Positions 1 to 6,044 of a stretch of 7,541 nt of DNA are shown in pieces. How positions within the stretch are numbered: the first letter of the stretch is position 1; every line of letters starts with the position of its first letter. The notes beneath the pieces were generated by a model that was given only the letters and a program-made list of their open reading frames with translations, was not told where the DNA came from and searched no databases. Source of the stretch: an uncultured Clostridia bacterium. GTDB lineage: Bacteria > Bacillota > Clostridia > Christensenellales > Aristaeellaceae. The translations under genes and the position numbers were made by a program. The stretch lies in assembly GCA_946615495.1 (NCBI GenBank), contig CAMOHY010000098.1, positions 1 to 7,541 of the forward strand. The letters run 5' to 3'.

Positions 1-11
1 GCGGATGATTG

Positions 12-35
12 ATGAAAGGGCCAAAGCCCTTTCAT
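12..35. other. Perfect 10-bp stem-loop in the 3' region of an upstream transcript
   Basis: Positions 12-21 (ATGAAAGGGC) pair perfectly with 26-35 (GCCCTTTCAT) around a CAAA loop. No good T-run follows on either strand, so it is not a textbook intrinsic terminator. It lies just ahead of a clear terminator at 63-88, and a TGA at 10-12 could be the stop codon of a gene lying to the left. It may therefore be a 3'-UTR hairpin that stabilises or punctuates the upstream message. The structure is seen in the sequence; the role is inferred. Confidence 0.5.
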
Positions 36-62
36 ACTTTCCTGGGGTTTGTCGATGCTCTG

Positions 63-88
63 AGCCTTCCTGCGAGGAGGCTTTTTTT
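63..88 (+). terminator. Rho-independent terminator of a gene left of the window
   Basis: A GC-rich stem forms between AGCC-T-TCCT (63-71) and AGGAGGCT (75-82). It has eight pairs, one bulged T and a GCG loop, and is followed directly by a run of seven T (82-88). This is the classic intrinsic terminator layout on the + strand. It should end a transcript coming from outside the window and separate it from the solute-binding-like gene that starts 72 bases later. No convincing alternative (antiterminator) pairing was seen in the preceding 60 bases, so an attenuator is less likely. Confidence 0.75.
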
Positions 89-159
89 GAAGCTTTTTGT
101 GAGGAATTGCTTCTTCCGCGCGTCTAATCAGTGAAGATGTTTAAACGGAGGGAAAAAGC

Positions 160-1380
160 GTGAGAAGCAAACGGATGATGGCGCTGCTGGCCCTATCCTT
201 TTTCTTGATTTTTCCTGCGGCTTCCGGAAAGGGAAACGCGGAAAATATTCTGTACGCCGAATTGCTCAGCGGCGCGGTAACGCGGGAATGGCAGGAGCAA
301 TACGGAATCCGTGTGGAGCGGGCCTGGCATGACGGGCAGATGAATCTGACGGAGGTGCTGCAAGCGGAGGACGCGCCGGATTTCTTTTGCATCAGCACGC
401 AGAACGCAGATTTTGAAGCAATCCGAAACGCAGGATGGCTGGCGGACCTGTCCGCAAGCGCGTCCATCCGGGAGGATATTGCGTCCCTGCCTCCTGTTTT
501 TCGCGCTGCTCTGGAATCGGAGGATGGAACCATTTGGGGAATACCGGAAGCGGCTTCCTTCAAGCATGAGGTGTACTGGCTTCCGGCGGCCTGGGAGGCG
601 ATGGGGTGGGACACAAAAAAGGTCCCGGCGTCCTACACCGAATTGCTGGACTGTCTGGAAGCGTACTCCGCCCATCCGCAGGCGGGCTTTTGCGTGTTTC
701 AATTTACAGCCGATCCAGGGCCGCAGTTCACCTATCGAAAATGGCTGCTCCGCCTGCTGGTAAGCATTTGGCATACCCAGGCGCTGTATGCAGGGAAAAG
801 CCAGGATGATGAAAATGAAGCGTTTCAGGCGCTTATGGAGCGGGCGCTTTCGGTGGGCAAGGCATTGGATGAAATCGATCCTCCCAGCGCGGAGGAAAAG
901 AAAAGCCTGACGCCTTTGTTTCACAGCGGGCTGAGCGGCAGGGGGTTATGCCAATACGGAAGCCAGACTTATACGCTGCGCAATCTGATACCCCATCGGA
1001 TTGATCGGGAGCAGCCCGCATTGGTTTGCGTTTCTTTGACCCTGTACTGCTGCCGGGCGAACAGCGTATGGTCGCCGCAGGCGGCGCAGCTATTGGAAAG
1101 CGTGATTCGGCATCGGGAAGGCTGGAAAGGCTTTTATCTGCATCCCGACGCAGGGGATATTCAAACCTGGAACCGGCAGCTTCCCGATTCGGCGCAGGCG
1201 GCGCGCTTTACCCGTCCCTGGCTGGACAGCCTAAAGGAGCTTTCCTTCGTTCCTGCCGTATACCCCGAAGGCTTCCGGGGAGATGCTTACGATCAGCTGA
1301 TCGACCAAGCGGCGCGGGGAGACGTAACCTCTTTCCAATTTGTGCGGCGGATGCGCGCGCTGAATGAAGAAAAGCATTGA
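160..1380 (+). CDS. Exported solute-binding-like protein, no lipobox
   Basis: A 406-residue protein resembling the extracellular solute-binding components of ABC importers, probably the sugar/oligosaccharide type. A Sec signal peptide is visible: basic MRSKR, then a hydrophobic core at about 6-19, with likely cleavage near AAS-GKGNA (about 20-28). Family-like stretches are ADFEAIRNAGWLADLS (83-98), DGTIWGIP (122-129) and a segment near 139-168 that matches the usual 'model residue, aromatic, G-D-P, W/Y-x-ELL' region. The GTG start at 160 is chosen because GGAGGG (147-152) sits 7 bases ahead; ATG codons at 175 and 178 are alternatives. Gram-positive binding proteins are normally lipoproteins, but there is no Cys at the signal peptide end, so this one may be released or held some other way. 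No permease or ATPase gene lies beside it, and the ligand is unknown. The fold assignment rests on pattern recognition only. Confidence 0.7.
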   Translation: MRSKRMMALLALSFFLIFPAASGKGNAENILYAELLSGAVTREWQEQYGIRVERAWHDGQMNLTEVLQAEDAPDFFCISTQNADFEAIRNAGWLADLSASASIREDIASLPPVFRAALESEDGTIWGIPEAASFKHEVYWLPAAWEAMGWDTKKVPASYTELLDCLEAYSAHPQAGFCVFQFTADPGPQFTYRKWLLRLLVSIWHTQALYAGKSQDDENEAFQALMERALSVGKALDEIDPPSAEEKKSLTPLFHSGLSGRGLCQYGSQTYTLRNLIPHRIDREQPALVCVSLTLYCCRANSVWSPQAAQLLESVIRHREGWKGFYLHPDAGDIQTWNRQLPDSAQAARFTRPWLDSLKELSFVPAVYPEGFRGDAYDQLIDQAARGDVTSFQFVRRMRALNEEKH

Positions 1381-1406
1381 CAAAGGAAGAGGAAAACTGG
1401 TAAAAT
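1377..1406 (+). promoter_or_regulatory. Sigma-A-type promoter for the phosphoribosyltransferase gene
   Basis: A perfect -35 box TTGACA (1377-1382) overlaps the stop codon of the preceding gene. It is followed after 18 bases by TAAAAT (1401-1406), a 5/6 match to the -10 consensus. Transcription would start at about 1412-1414, leaving a leader of roughly 45 bases before the ATG at 1458. The phosphoribosyltransferase can thus be expressed independently of the binding-protein gene. Confidence 0.75.
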
Positions 1407-1411
1407 AAACA

Positions 1412-1429
1412 GTAACAATTCTTTGTTAC
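1412..1429. promoter_or_regulatory. Operator-like palindrome at the predicted transcription start
   Basis: GTAACAA (1412-1418) and TTGTTAC (1423-1429) are perfect 7-bp inverted arms separated by TTCT. The palindrome begins at about +1 of the promoter at 1377-1406, a typical position for a repressor site. The AT-rich stem without a T-run does not look like a terminator. Which regulator might bind is not evident from the window. Confidence 0.5.
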
Positions 1430-1457
1430 CAATACAATACGAGAGGAAGCATTCTCC

Positions 1458-2018
1458 ATGAGCATGACTTACCCGATGCACGTAGCCGGGCTTAAGCGCG
1501 ATCTGCCCCTGTGCAAGGTGAACGATAACCTGTACATCGGCGCTTTCGTGATCTTTGGCGATGTGGAATTGACCGTGGCCTGCGCCCGCGAACTGCTGAA
1601 AAAGGCGCCGGAGCACGATGTGCTGATTACCGCTGAATCCAAGGGCATTCCTTTGGGCTATGAAATGGCCCGGCAATCGGGCAAAAACCGCTATTTGCTC
1701 GCCCGCAAAGCCCCTAAGCTGTATATGAAAAACGTGTTTACCGTAAAGGTGAATTCCATCACCACGGACCATGAGCAGACGCTGTGCATCGACGGCGACG
1801 ACGCCGAATACATGAAGGGCAAGCGCGTGCTGATCGTGGACGATGTGATTTCCACCGGCGAAAGCCTGAAGGCCGTGGAAGAATTGGTCAATCAGGCGGG
1901 CGGCCAGATCGTTGGCAAAATGGCCATCCTGGCCGAGGGCGACGCCACCGAGCGGGACGATATCATTTACCTGGAAAAGCTTCCGCTGTTCAACCCGGAC
2001 GGAACGGTGAAGGATTGA
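1458..2018 (+). CDS. Type I phosphoribosyltransferase, adenine-PRTase-like
   Basis: A 186-residue cytoplasmic enzyme of the type I phosphoribosyltransferase fold. These enzymes move the ribose-5-phosphate of PRPP onto a nucleobase, or more rarely act as PRPP-sensing regulators. The signature PRPP-binding loop VLIVDDVISTGES lies at 124-136, with the two acidic residues D128-D129 and the T-G-E-S phosphate-binding turn. The segment ITAESKGIPL (57-66) matches the region that contacts PRPP/pyrophosphate in adenine and xanthine PRTases. The length is close to adenine phosphoribosyltransferases (about 170-180), but the sequence is not a standard Apt, so the base it uses is left open. AGAGGAAG (1442-1449) precedes the ATG at 1458; an in-frame ATG at 1464 is less well placed. 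It has its own promoter and palindrome and sits alone, so a salvage role is inferred from the family only. Confidence 0.85.
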   Translation: MSMTYPMHVAGLKRDLPLCKVNDNLYIGAFVIFGDVELTVACARELLKKAPEHDVLITAESKGIPLGYEMARQSGKNRYLLARKAPKLYMKNVFTVKVNSITTDHEQTLCIDGDDAEYMKGKRVLIVDDVISTGESLKAVEELVNQAGGQIVGKMAILAEGDATERDDIIYLEKLPLFNPDGTVKD

Positions 2019-2052
2019 TTCTTTAAAAAAGGCGCTTTCAGAAACGATAGAG

Positions 2053-2151
2053 AACAGAGTACAGAAACAGAGTACAGATTATATAGTGAATGCAGGCGTC
2101 GCAGCTTCGTGTCATTCATCATAATCTGTACTCTGTGCTTTATACTCTGTT
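2053..2151. repeat. Long interrupted inverted repeat between convergent genes
   Basis: The left arm 2053-2082 and right arm 2121-2151 are near-perfect inverted copies. The outer stem is 9 bp (2053-2061 with 2143-2151), then comes an internal loop of 5 and 6 bases, then a 16-bp inner stem (2067-2082 with 2121-2136). Inside, TGAATG (2087-2092) pairs with CATTCA (2113-2118). The left arm also holds a tandem repeat, AACAGAGTACAG at 2053-2064 and again at 2066-2077. T-rich sequence follows on the right (2150-2162). It lies between the stop codons of two convergent genes, so it could end transcription in both directions. Its layered symmetry and repeated units also resemble a small non-autonomous mobile or REP-like element. 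The structure is seen directly; which role applies is inferred. Confidence 0.75.
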
Positions 2152-2162
2152 TTCTTTGTTTT

Positions 2163-3293
2163 CTACGCTTCCAGAGCCTGAATGAGCGCGTCCCCAAACT
2201 GCGCGCAGGTGCAGCCGTCCCTGGCGCCGGTAACGGGGGCGGCCTTGGCGGCACGCTCAATGGCGGCGGAGAGCTTCTCCGCCTTCTGAGGCAGGCCGAT
2301 ATGCTGGAGCAGCATCACGGCGGCGCGGAGGATGCTTTCCGGATTGGCGTAGTCGCCCAAGCCTTCCGCAATCATGCGGGGCGCGGAGCCATGAATGGCC
2401 TCGAACATGGCGTAGCGGTCGCCGGTATTGGCGCTGCCCGCGGTGCCGACGCCGCCCTGAAGCTGGGCCGCCTCATCGGTAATGATATCGCCGTAAAGGT
2501 TGGGCAGCACGAACACCTGGAAGGAGCTGCGGATGGCGGGGTTCACCAGGTTGGCGGTCATGATATCGATATAATACTCATCCGCCTGGATTTCGGGATA
2601 CTCCGCCGCGATTTCATGGCAAATCTTGGAGAACATGCCGTCGGTCTTTTTCATGATGTTGGACTTGGTAACGATGGCCACATGCTTTTTGCCGTTTTTC
2701 CGGGCAAATTCAAAGGCGGCGCGGGCAATGCGGCGGGTGCCGGCCACGGTGGTCACTTTAAAATCCATGGTAAGCAGGCCGGGCAGCTCCACGCCCTTGC
2801 TGCCAAGGGCGTATTCGCCCTCCGTGTTTTCCCGGAAAAACATCCAGTCGATTCCCTCCTGGGGAATGCGAACGGGCCGCACGTTGGCAAACAGGTCCAG
2901 CTCCCGCCGCAAAGTCACGTTGGCGCTCTCCATGGTGCCGCCGGAAGGGGTGGTGGTGGGGCCCTTGAGCAGCACATCGCAGGCCTTGATGGCGGAAAGC
3001 ACGCCGTCCGGCACCGCCTTGCCCACGGCCAGCCGGTTTTCAATGGTCAGCCCGTCGATGGCGCGCAGCTCAATTTTTCCCTGTTCGATTTCATCCCTGA
3101 GCAGCGCTTTCAGCGCCCTTTCCGCCTGCTTGGCGATGATGGGGCCGATGCCGTCGCCGCCCACCAGGCCAATGACCGTTTTTTCCTTTTTTTCCGGGGC
3201 CGGGGCGGCGCTCATGGTTTCCGCCCGGTTGATTTGAGAAAGCAGCAATTCCCGATAGTGGTTCACTGCCTGGTCGATGTATTCCTGATTCAT
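2163..3293 (-). CDS. icd: Isocitrate dehydrogenase (isocitrate/isopropylmalate dehydrogenase family)
   Basis: A 376-residue beta-decarboxylating dehydrogenase, expected to oxidise isocitrate to 2-oxoglutarate and CO2. The core starts at IGLVGGDGIGP (41-51). The S-x-N motif in ESANVTLRRELDLFANVRPVR (122-142; S123, N125) corresponds to Ser113/Asn115 of E. coli isocitrate dehydrogenase and argues for isocitrate over isopropylmalate. Further family landmarks are RENTEGEY (154-161), lysine in TKSNIMK (209-215), metal-binding D243, D269 and D273, and HGSAP (301-305). At the coenzyme-specificity site, R306-M307 replace the Lys-Tyr of the E. coli NADP enzyme and the Asp-Ile of typical NAD enzymes, so the cofactor is uncertain. 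An extra helical N-terminal segment (about 1-38) precedes the core. The ATG at 3293 overlaps the aconitase stop as ATGA and is preceded by GGGAGG; the reading frame stays open 25 codons further upstream but only inside the aconitase gene. It is the last gene of the cluster. Confidence 0.88.
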   Translation of the reverse strand: MNQEYIDQAVNHYRELLLSQINRAETMSAAPAPEKKEKTVIGLVGGDGIGPIIAKQAERALKALLRDEIEQGKIELRAIDGLTIENRLAVGKAVPDGVLSAIKACDVLLKGPTTTPSGGTMESANVTLRRELDLFANVRPVRIPQEGIDWMFFRENTEGEYALGSKGVELPGLLTMDFKVTTVAGTRRIARAAFEFARKNGKKHVAIVTKSNIMKKTDGMFSKICHEIAAEYPEIQADEYYIDIMTANLVNPAIRSSFQVFVLPNLYGDIITDEAAQLQGGVGTAGSANTGDRYAMFEAIHGSAPRMIAEGLGDYANPESILRAAVMLLQHIGLPQKAEKLSAAIERAAKAAPVTGARDGCTCAQFGDALIQALEA

Positions 3294-5221
3294 TTTCCCG
3301 CCTCCCGCGTGTAATTCAGCAGCCCGCCGCAGCGAAGGATGCTGATTTGCCGTTCCGTCAGCTGGCACAGGAAGGAAATTATTTCATCCGTGCCTTCAAT
3401 AGGCGCCGTAATCCTGCCCGTGGGCACGCCCGCGTGCAGGCCGGTGAAGATCAGCGTGCTGCCCTGGGCGAGCTTTTCGTAATCTTCGGGCCTTTCAAAG
3501 GTCAGGGGCAGAATGCCCGCGTTAATCAAATTGGCCGCGTGAATGCGGGCGAAGGATTGGGCAATGACCGCCCGCACGCCCAGATACAGGGGCACCAGCG
3601 CCGCGTGCTCGCGGGAGGAGCCCTGACCGTAATTGGCGCCGCCCACGATGCAGCTGCGGCCCATTTCCTGCGCGCGCTGGGGGAAGGCTTCGTCGCACAC
3701 GCCAAAGCAAAATTCGCTCATCTTGGGAATGTTGCTGCGGAAGGGCAGCACCTTGGCCCCGGCGGGCATAATATGGTCCGTGGTAATATTATCGCCCACC
3801 TTGAGGGAAACGGGCAATGTCATATTGTCCGGCAGGGGCTCGCCCTTGGGGAAGGGCTTAATGTTGGGGCCGCGCTCCACGGCAAGGTCCTTCGCTTCTT
3901 CTGCCGGGGCGGGGGCGATTACGCCGCCGTCGTCCACCAGAAAGCTTTCCGGCAGCGTCACATCCGGGTACGCGCCCAGGGTGCGCGGGTCGGTCAGGCG
4001 TCCGGTCAGGGCCGCGGCCGCCGCGGTTTCGGGAGAGGCCAAGTATACCTGGCCATCCTTGGTGCCGCTGCGCCCTTCAAAATTCCGGTTGAAGGTGCGC
4101 ACGCTCACGCCGCCGGACACCGGGGAAAAGCCCATGCCAATGCAGGGACCGCAGGCGCATTCCAAAATACGGGCCCCGGCGGCGATTAAATCGCTGAGCG
4201 CGCCGCAGGAGGACAGCATGCTGAGCACCTGGCGGGTGCCGGGGGAGATGGACAGGCTGACGGAATCGGCAATGCGCTTTCCCTTTAAAATGGCCGCCAC
4301 CCGCAGCATATCCCGCAGGGAGGAATTGGTGCAGCTGCCAATGCACACCTGAGAAACGGCAATATCGCCCTTTTCCTTTACCGGGGCCACATTGTCCGGC
4401 GAATGGGGACAGGCCACCAAGGGCTCCAGGGCGCTTAAATCGATATTGATGATTCGGTCGTATTCAGCGCCAGGGTCGCTTTCCAGGGGCGTAAAGTCCT
4501 CCTCCCGGCCCTGAGCCCGCAGGAAATCCCTGGTAATTTCATCGGAGGGGAAAATGGAGGTGGTGGCGCCCAGCTCAGCGCCCATATTGGTAATGGTGGC
4601 GCGCTCCGGCACGGAAAGGGTTTTGACCCCTTCGCCGCCCCATTCGATAATGGCGCCCACGCCGCCCTTGACGGAAAGGATGCGCAGAATTTCCAGGCTC
4701 ACATCCTTGGCCGTCACCCAGGGGGAAAGCTTGCCGGTCAGGTTCACCTTATACATTTTGGGCATGGTGATGTAGTACGCGCCGCCGCCCATGGCCACGG
4801 CCACGTCCATGCCGCCCGCGCCCATGGCCAGCATGCCCAGGCCGCCCGCAGTGGGGGTATGGCTGTCCGAGCCGATGAGGGTTTTGCCCGGCTTGCCAAA
4901 GCGCTCCAGGTGCACCTGGTGGCAAATGCCGTTGCCGGGGCGGGAATAGAAAACGCCGTATTTCCGGGCCACGGATTGGATGTAGCGGTGGTCGTCGGCG
5001 TTTTCAAAGCCGCATTGCAGGGTGTTGTGGTCGATGTAGGCGATGGATTTTTCCGTTTTCACCCGCGGGATGCCGATGTTTTCCAGGGCCAGGTAGGCCA
5101 TGGTGCCGGTGGCGTCCTGGGTGAGCGTTTGGTCGATGCGCAGGCCAATTTCGCTGCCGGGGGTCATATCCCCGGACAGGAGATGAGATGAAATGATTTT
5201 CTGGGCAATGGTAAGGCTCAT
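3290..5221 (-). CDS. acn: Aconitate hydratase (aconitase), single-chain
   Basis: A 643-residue cytoplasmic [4Fe-4S] enzyme that isomerises citrate to isocitrate through cis-aconitate. The iron-sulfur cysteines are visible as C297 in GSCTNSS and C357/C360 in CGPCIGMG. The active-site segment GSDSHTPTAGG lies at 117-127. The C-terminal swivel domain is fused on the same chain, with DNITTDHIMPAG (477-488), GANYGQGSSREHA (528-540) and SFARIHAANLINAGILPL (556-573). A single chain with both domains is aconitase-like, unlike the split large and small subunits of isopropylmalate isomerase (LeuC/LeuD). At about 640 residues it fits the shorter aconitase group found in Clostridia and other anaerobes rather than the roughly 890-residue AcnA type. 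The ATG at 5221 overlaps the regulator stop as ATGA, and its own stop overlaps the isocitrate dehydrogenase start in the same way. The frame is open upstream of the ATG, but only as an antisense-free shadow over the regulator gene. Confidence 0.93.
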   Translation of the reverse strand: MSLTIAQKIISSHLLSGDMTPGSEIGLRIDQTLTQDATGTMAYLALENIGIPRVKTEKSIAYIDHNTLQCGFENADDHRYIQSVARKYGVFYSRPGNGICHQVHLERFGKPGKTLIGSDSHTPTAGGLGMLAMGAGGMDVAVAMGGGAYYITMPKMYKVNLTGKLSPWVTAKDVSLEILRILSVKGGVGAIIEWGGEGVKTLSVPERATITNMGAELGATTSIFPSDEITRDFLRAQGREEDFTPLESDPGAEYDRIINIDLSALEPLVACPHSPDNVAPVKEKGDIAVSQVCIGSCTNSSLRDMLRVAAILKGKRIADSVSLSISPGTRQVLSMLSSCGALSDLIAAGARILECACGPCIGMGFSPVSGGVSVRTFNRNFEGRSGTKDGQVYLASPETAAAAALTGRLTDPRTLGAYPDVTLPESFLVDDGGVIAPAPAEEAKDLAVERGPNIKPFPKGEPLPDNMTLPVSLKVGDNITTDHIMPAGAKVLPFRSNIPKMSEFCFGVCDEAFPQRAQEMGRSCIVGGANYGQGSSREHAALVPLYLGVRAVIAQSFARIHAANLINAGILPLTFERPEDYEKLAQGSTLIFTGLHAGVPTGRITAPIEGTDEIISFLCQLTERQISILRCGGLLNYTREAGK

Positions 5222-5865
5222 GGCGTGATCCCCCTTTGCAGGATGCTGTCCCGCGCGTTTTGTACGTGTTCGATGGTCAGCCTTTCGGCGGTTTCGCCGT
5301 CGTGGGCGGCGATGGCCTGGTAGATGGCCCGATGCTCCTCCAGGGATTTTTGGGCCCGGCTTTGGGCCGATACGGATACCCGGCGGTACTTGAGCAGCTT
5401 GCGGTGCAGCGGCTCTAAGGTGTCCTGCATGGAATGGCTGCCGCAGAGGGCGTAAATGGTCTGGTGGAAATGGGAATCGGCGTTTTTGATGCTTTCCGGG
5501 TCCTGCTTGAGGGTGTAAAACTCCTGCAGCTCCACGGTTTCCTTCAGCTCGTTGATGCCCGCTGTGTCGGCGCGCTCCGCGGCCCAGCGGGCGGCCAGGC
5601 CTTCCAGGCGCAGGCGGATTTCGCAAATGTCCGCAATGTCCTCCCTGGAAATGCCGATCACCCGCGCGCCCTTGCTGGTGGGCTCGATGATGTGCTCCTG
5701 CTCCAGGCGCCGCAGGGCCTCCCGGATGGGCGTGCGGCTGACCCCCAGCTTTTCGCTGAGCTTGATTTCCGTCAGCGTTTCCCCGCGTTCATAGACGCCG
5801 GAGAGGATATCGTGCTCCAATTCTTCAAACACCTGATCGGCGATGGATATCATTTTATGCTCCAC
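5218..5865 (-). CDS. GntR-family transcriptional regulator with FCD domain
   Basis: A 215-residue DNA-binding regulator of the FadR (FCD) branch of the GntR family. The N-terminal winged helix spans about 9-72, with the recognition region KLSEKLGVSRTPIREALRRL (35-54). The helical C-terminal FCD domain follows, with the usual metal/ligand residues in place: D130 and H134 (D-x3-H), H178 and H200. FCD regulators commonly sense carboxylates bound at this metal site, so citrate or a related acid is a fair guess here, but it is inference. The GTG at 5865 is preferred because GGGAGG (5873-5878) lies 7 bases ahead. An ATG at 5853 with GGAG six bases ahead is the main alternative (four residues shorter), while a TTG at 5880 would sit on the ribosome site itself. 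The gene lies inside the citrate-to-2-oxoglutarate cluster, and its stop overlaps the aconitase start. It probably controls this cluster. Confidence 0.9.
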   Translation of the reverse strand: MEHKMISIADQVFEELEHDILSGVYERGETLTEIKLSEKLGVSRTPIREALRRLEQEHIIEPTSKGARVIGISREDIADICEIRLRLEGLAARWAAERADTAGINELKETVELQEFYTLKQDPESIKNADSHFHQTIYALCGSHSMQDTLEPLHRKLLKYRRVSVSAQSRAQKSLEEHRAIYQAIAAHDGETAERLTIEHVQNARDSILQRGITP

Positions 5866-5908
5866 AATCGTACCTCCCAATCATGTTGTTCATGGCGGAG
5901 AAGGAAGT

Positions 5909-5934
5909 GAACAGAGCCCAGAGTACGGATTTAG
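5909..5934. repeat. Degenerate half-copy of the 2053-2151 repeat arm
   Basis: GAACAGAG (5909-5916) followed by CAGAGTACGGATT (5919-5931) mirrors the left arm of the inverted repeat at 2053-2151, where GAACAGAG (2052-2059) is followed by CAGAGTACAGATT (2068-2080). The second block matches at 12 of 13 bases, while the spacing between the blocks is shorter by six. No matching right arm is seen nearby. It may be a decayed remnant of the same repeat family, or chance. Confidence 0.35.
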
Positions 5935-5966
5935 TCAGCTGGCACAACGGGCCCCGCAGCCTTATA

Positions 5967-5983
5967 GGTTTACCGTATAAACC
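5967..5983. promoter_or_regulatory. Operator-like palindrome upstream of the regulator gene
   Basis: GGTTTA (5967-5972) and TAAACC (5978-5983) form perfect 6-bp inverted arms around five bases. On the - strand a weak promoter-like pair overlaps it: TTTTCA (5997-6002), a 17-base gap, then TATACG (5974-5979). The site lies about 100 bases ahead of the regulator start, in the 179-base gap after the citrate synthase gene. It could be an autoregulatory site with an internal promoter for the last three genes. It does not clearly share a sequence with the palindrome at 7449-7462 beyond a TATAC core. Confidence 0.4.
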
Positions 5984-6044
5984 GCACGCTGCCTTTTGAA
6001 AACTGTCCTGTATAAAAATTCTTCACCCCATTCTCCACAGGCTG

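Noticed and set aside
5..126. A 40-codon open frame starting with ATG at 5
   Set aside because: It has no visible ribosome site, runs through the terminator hairpin and has no recognisable features.
2053..2077. Tandem AACAGAGTACAG units as a CRISPR array
   Set aside because: There are only two short units one base apart, with no spacers and no cas genes; they form one arm of an inverted repeat.
2109..3314. A 401-codon open frame on the + strand opposite isocitrate dehydrogenase
   Set aside because: Its protein is rich in Gly, Ala and His with no family motif, starts inside the inverted repeat and has no ribosome site. It is the expected mirror of a GC-rich gene; the - strand frame carries every dehydrogenase motif.
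3347..4189. Long + strand open frames opposite aconitase (also 3633-4352) and opposite the regulator (5434-5910)
   Set aside because: Low-complexity Ala/Gly/Arg-rich products with no motifs, lying wholly across well-supported - strand genes.
5222..5626. A 135-residue upstream extension of aconitase
   Set aside because: It overlaps the regulator in another frame with an Arg/Pro-rich sequence. The ATG at 5221 starts at the conserved aconitase N-terminus.
5866..5880. TTG start at 5880 for the regulator
   Set aside because: The TTG directly abuts the GGGAGG ribosome site, which is well spaced for the GTG at 5865.
6007..6041. CCTGT/ACAGG pairing after citrate synthase as a terminator
   Set aside because: It is a five-base stem with a 25-base loop and no following T-run, so it is too weak to call.
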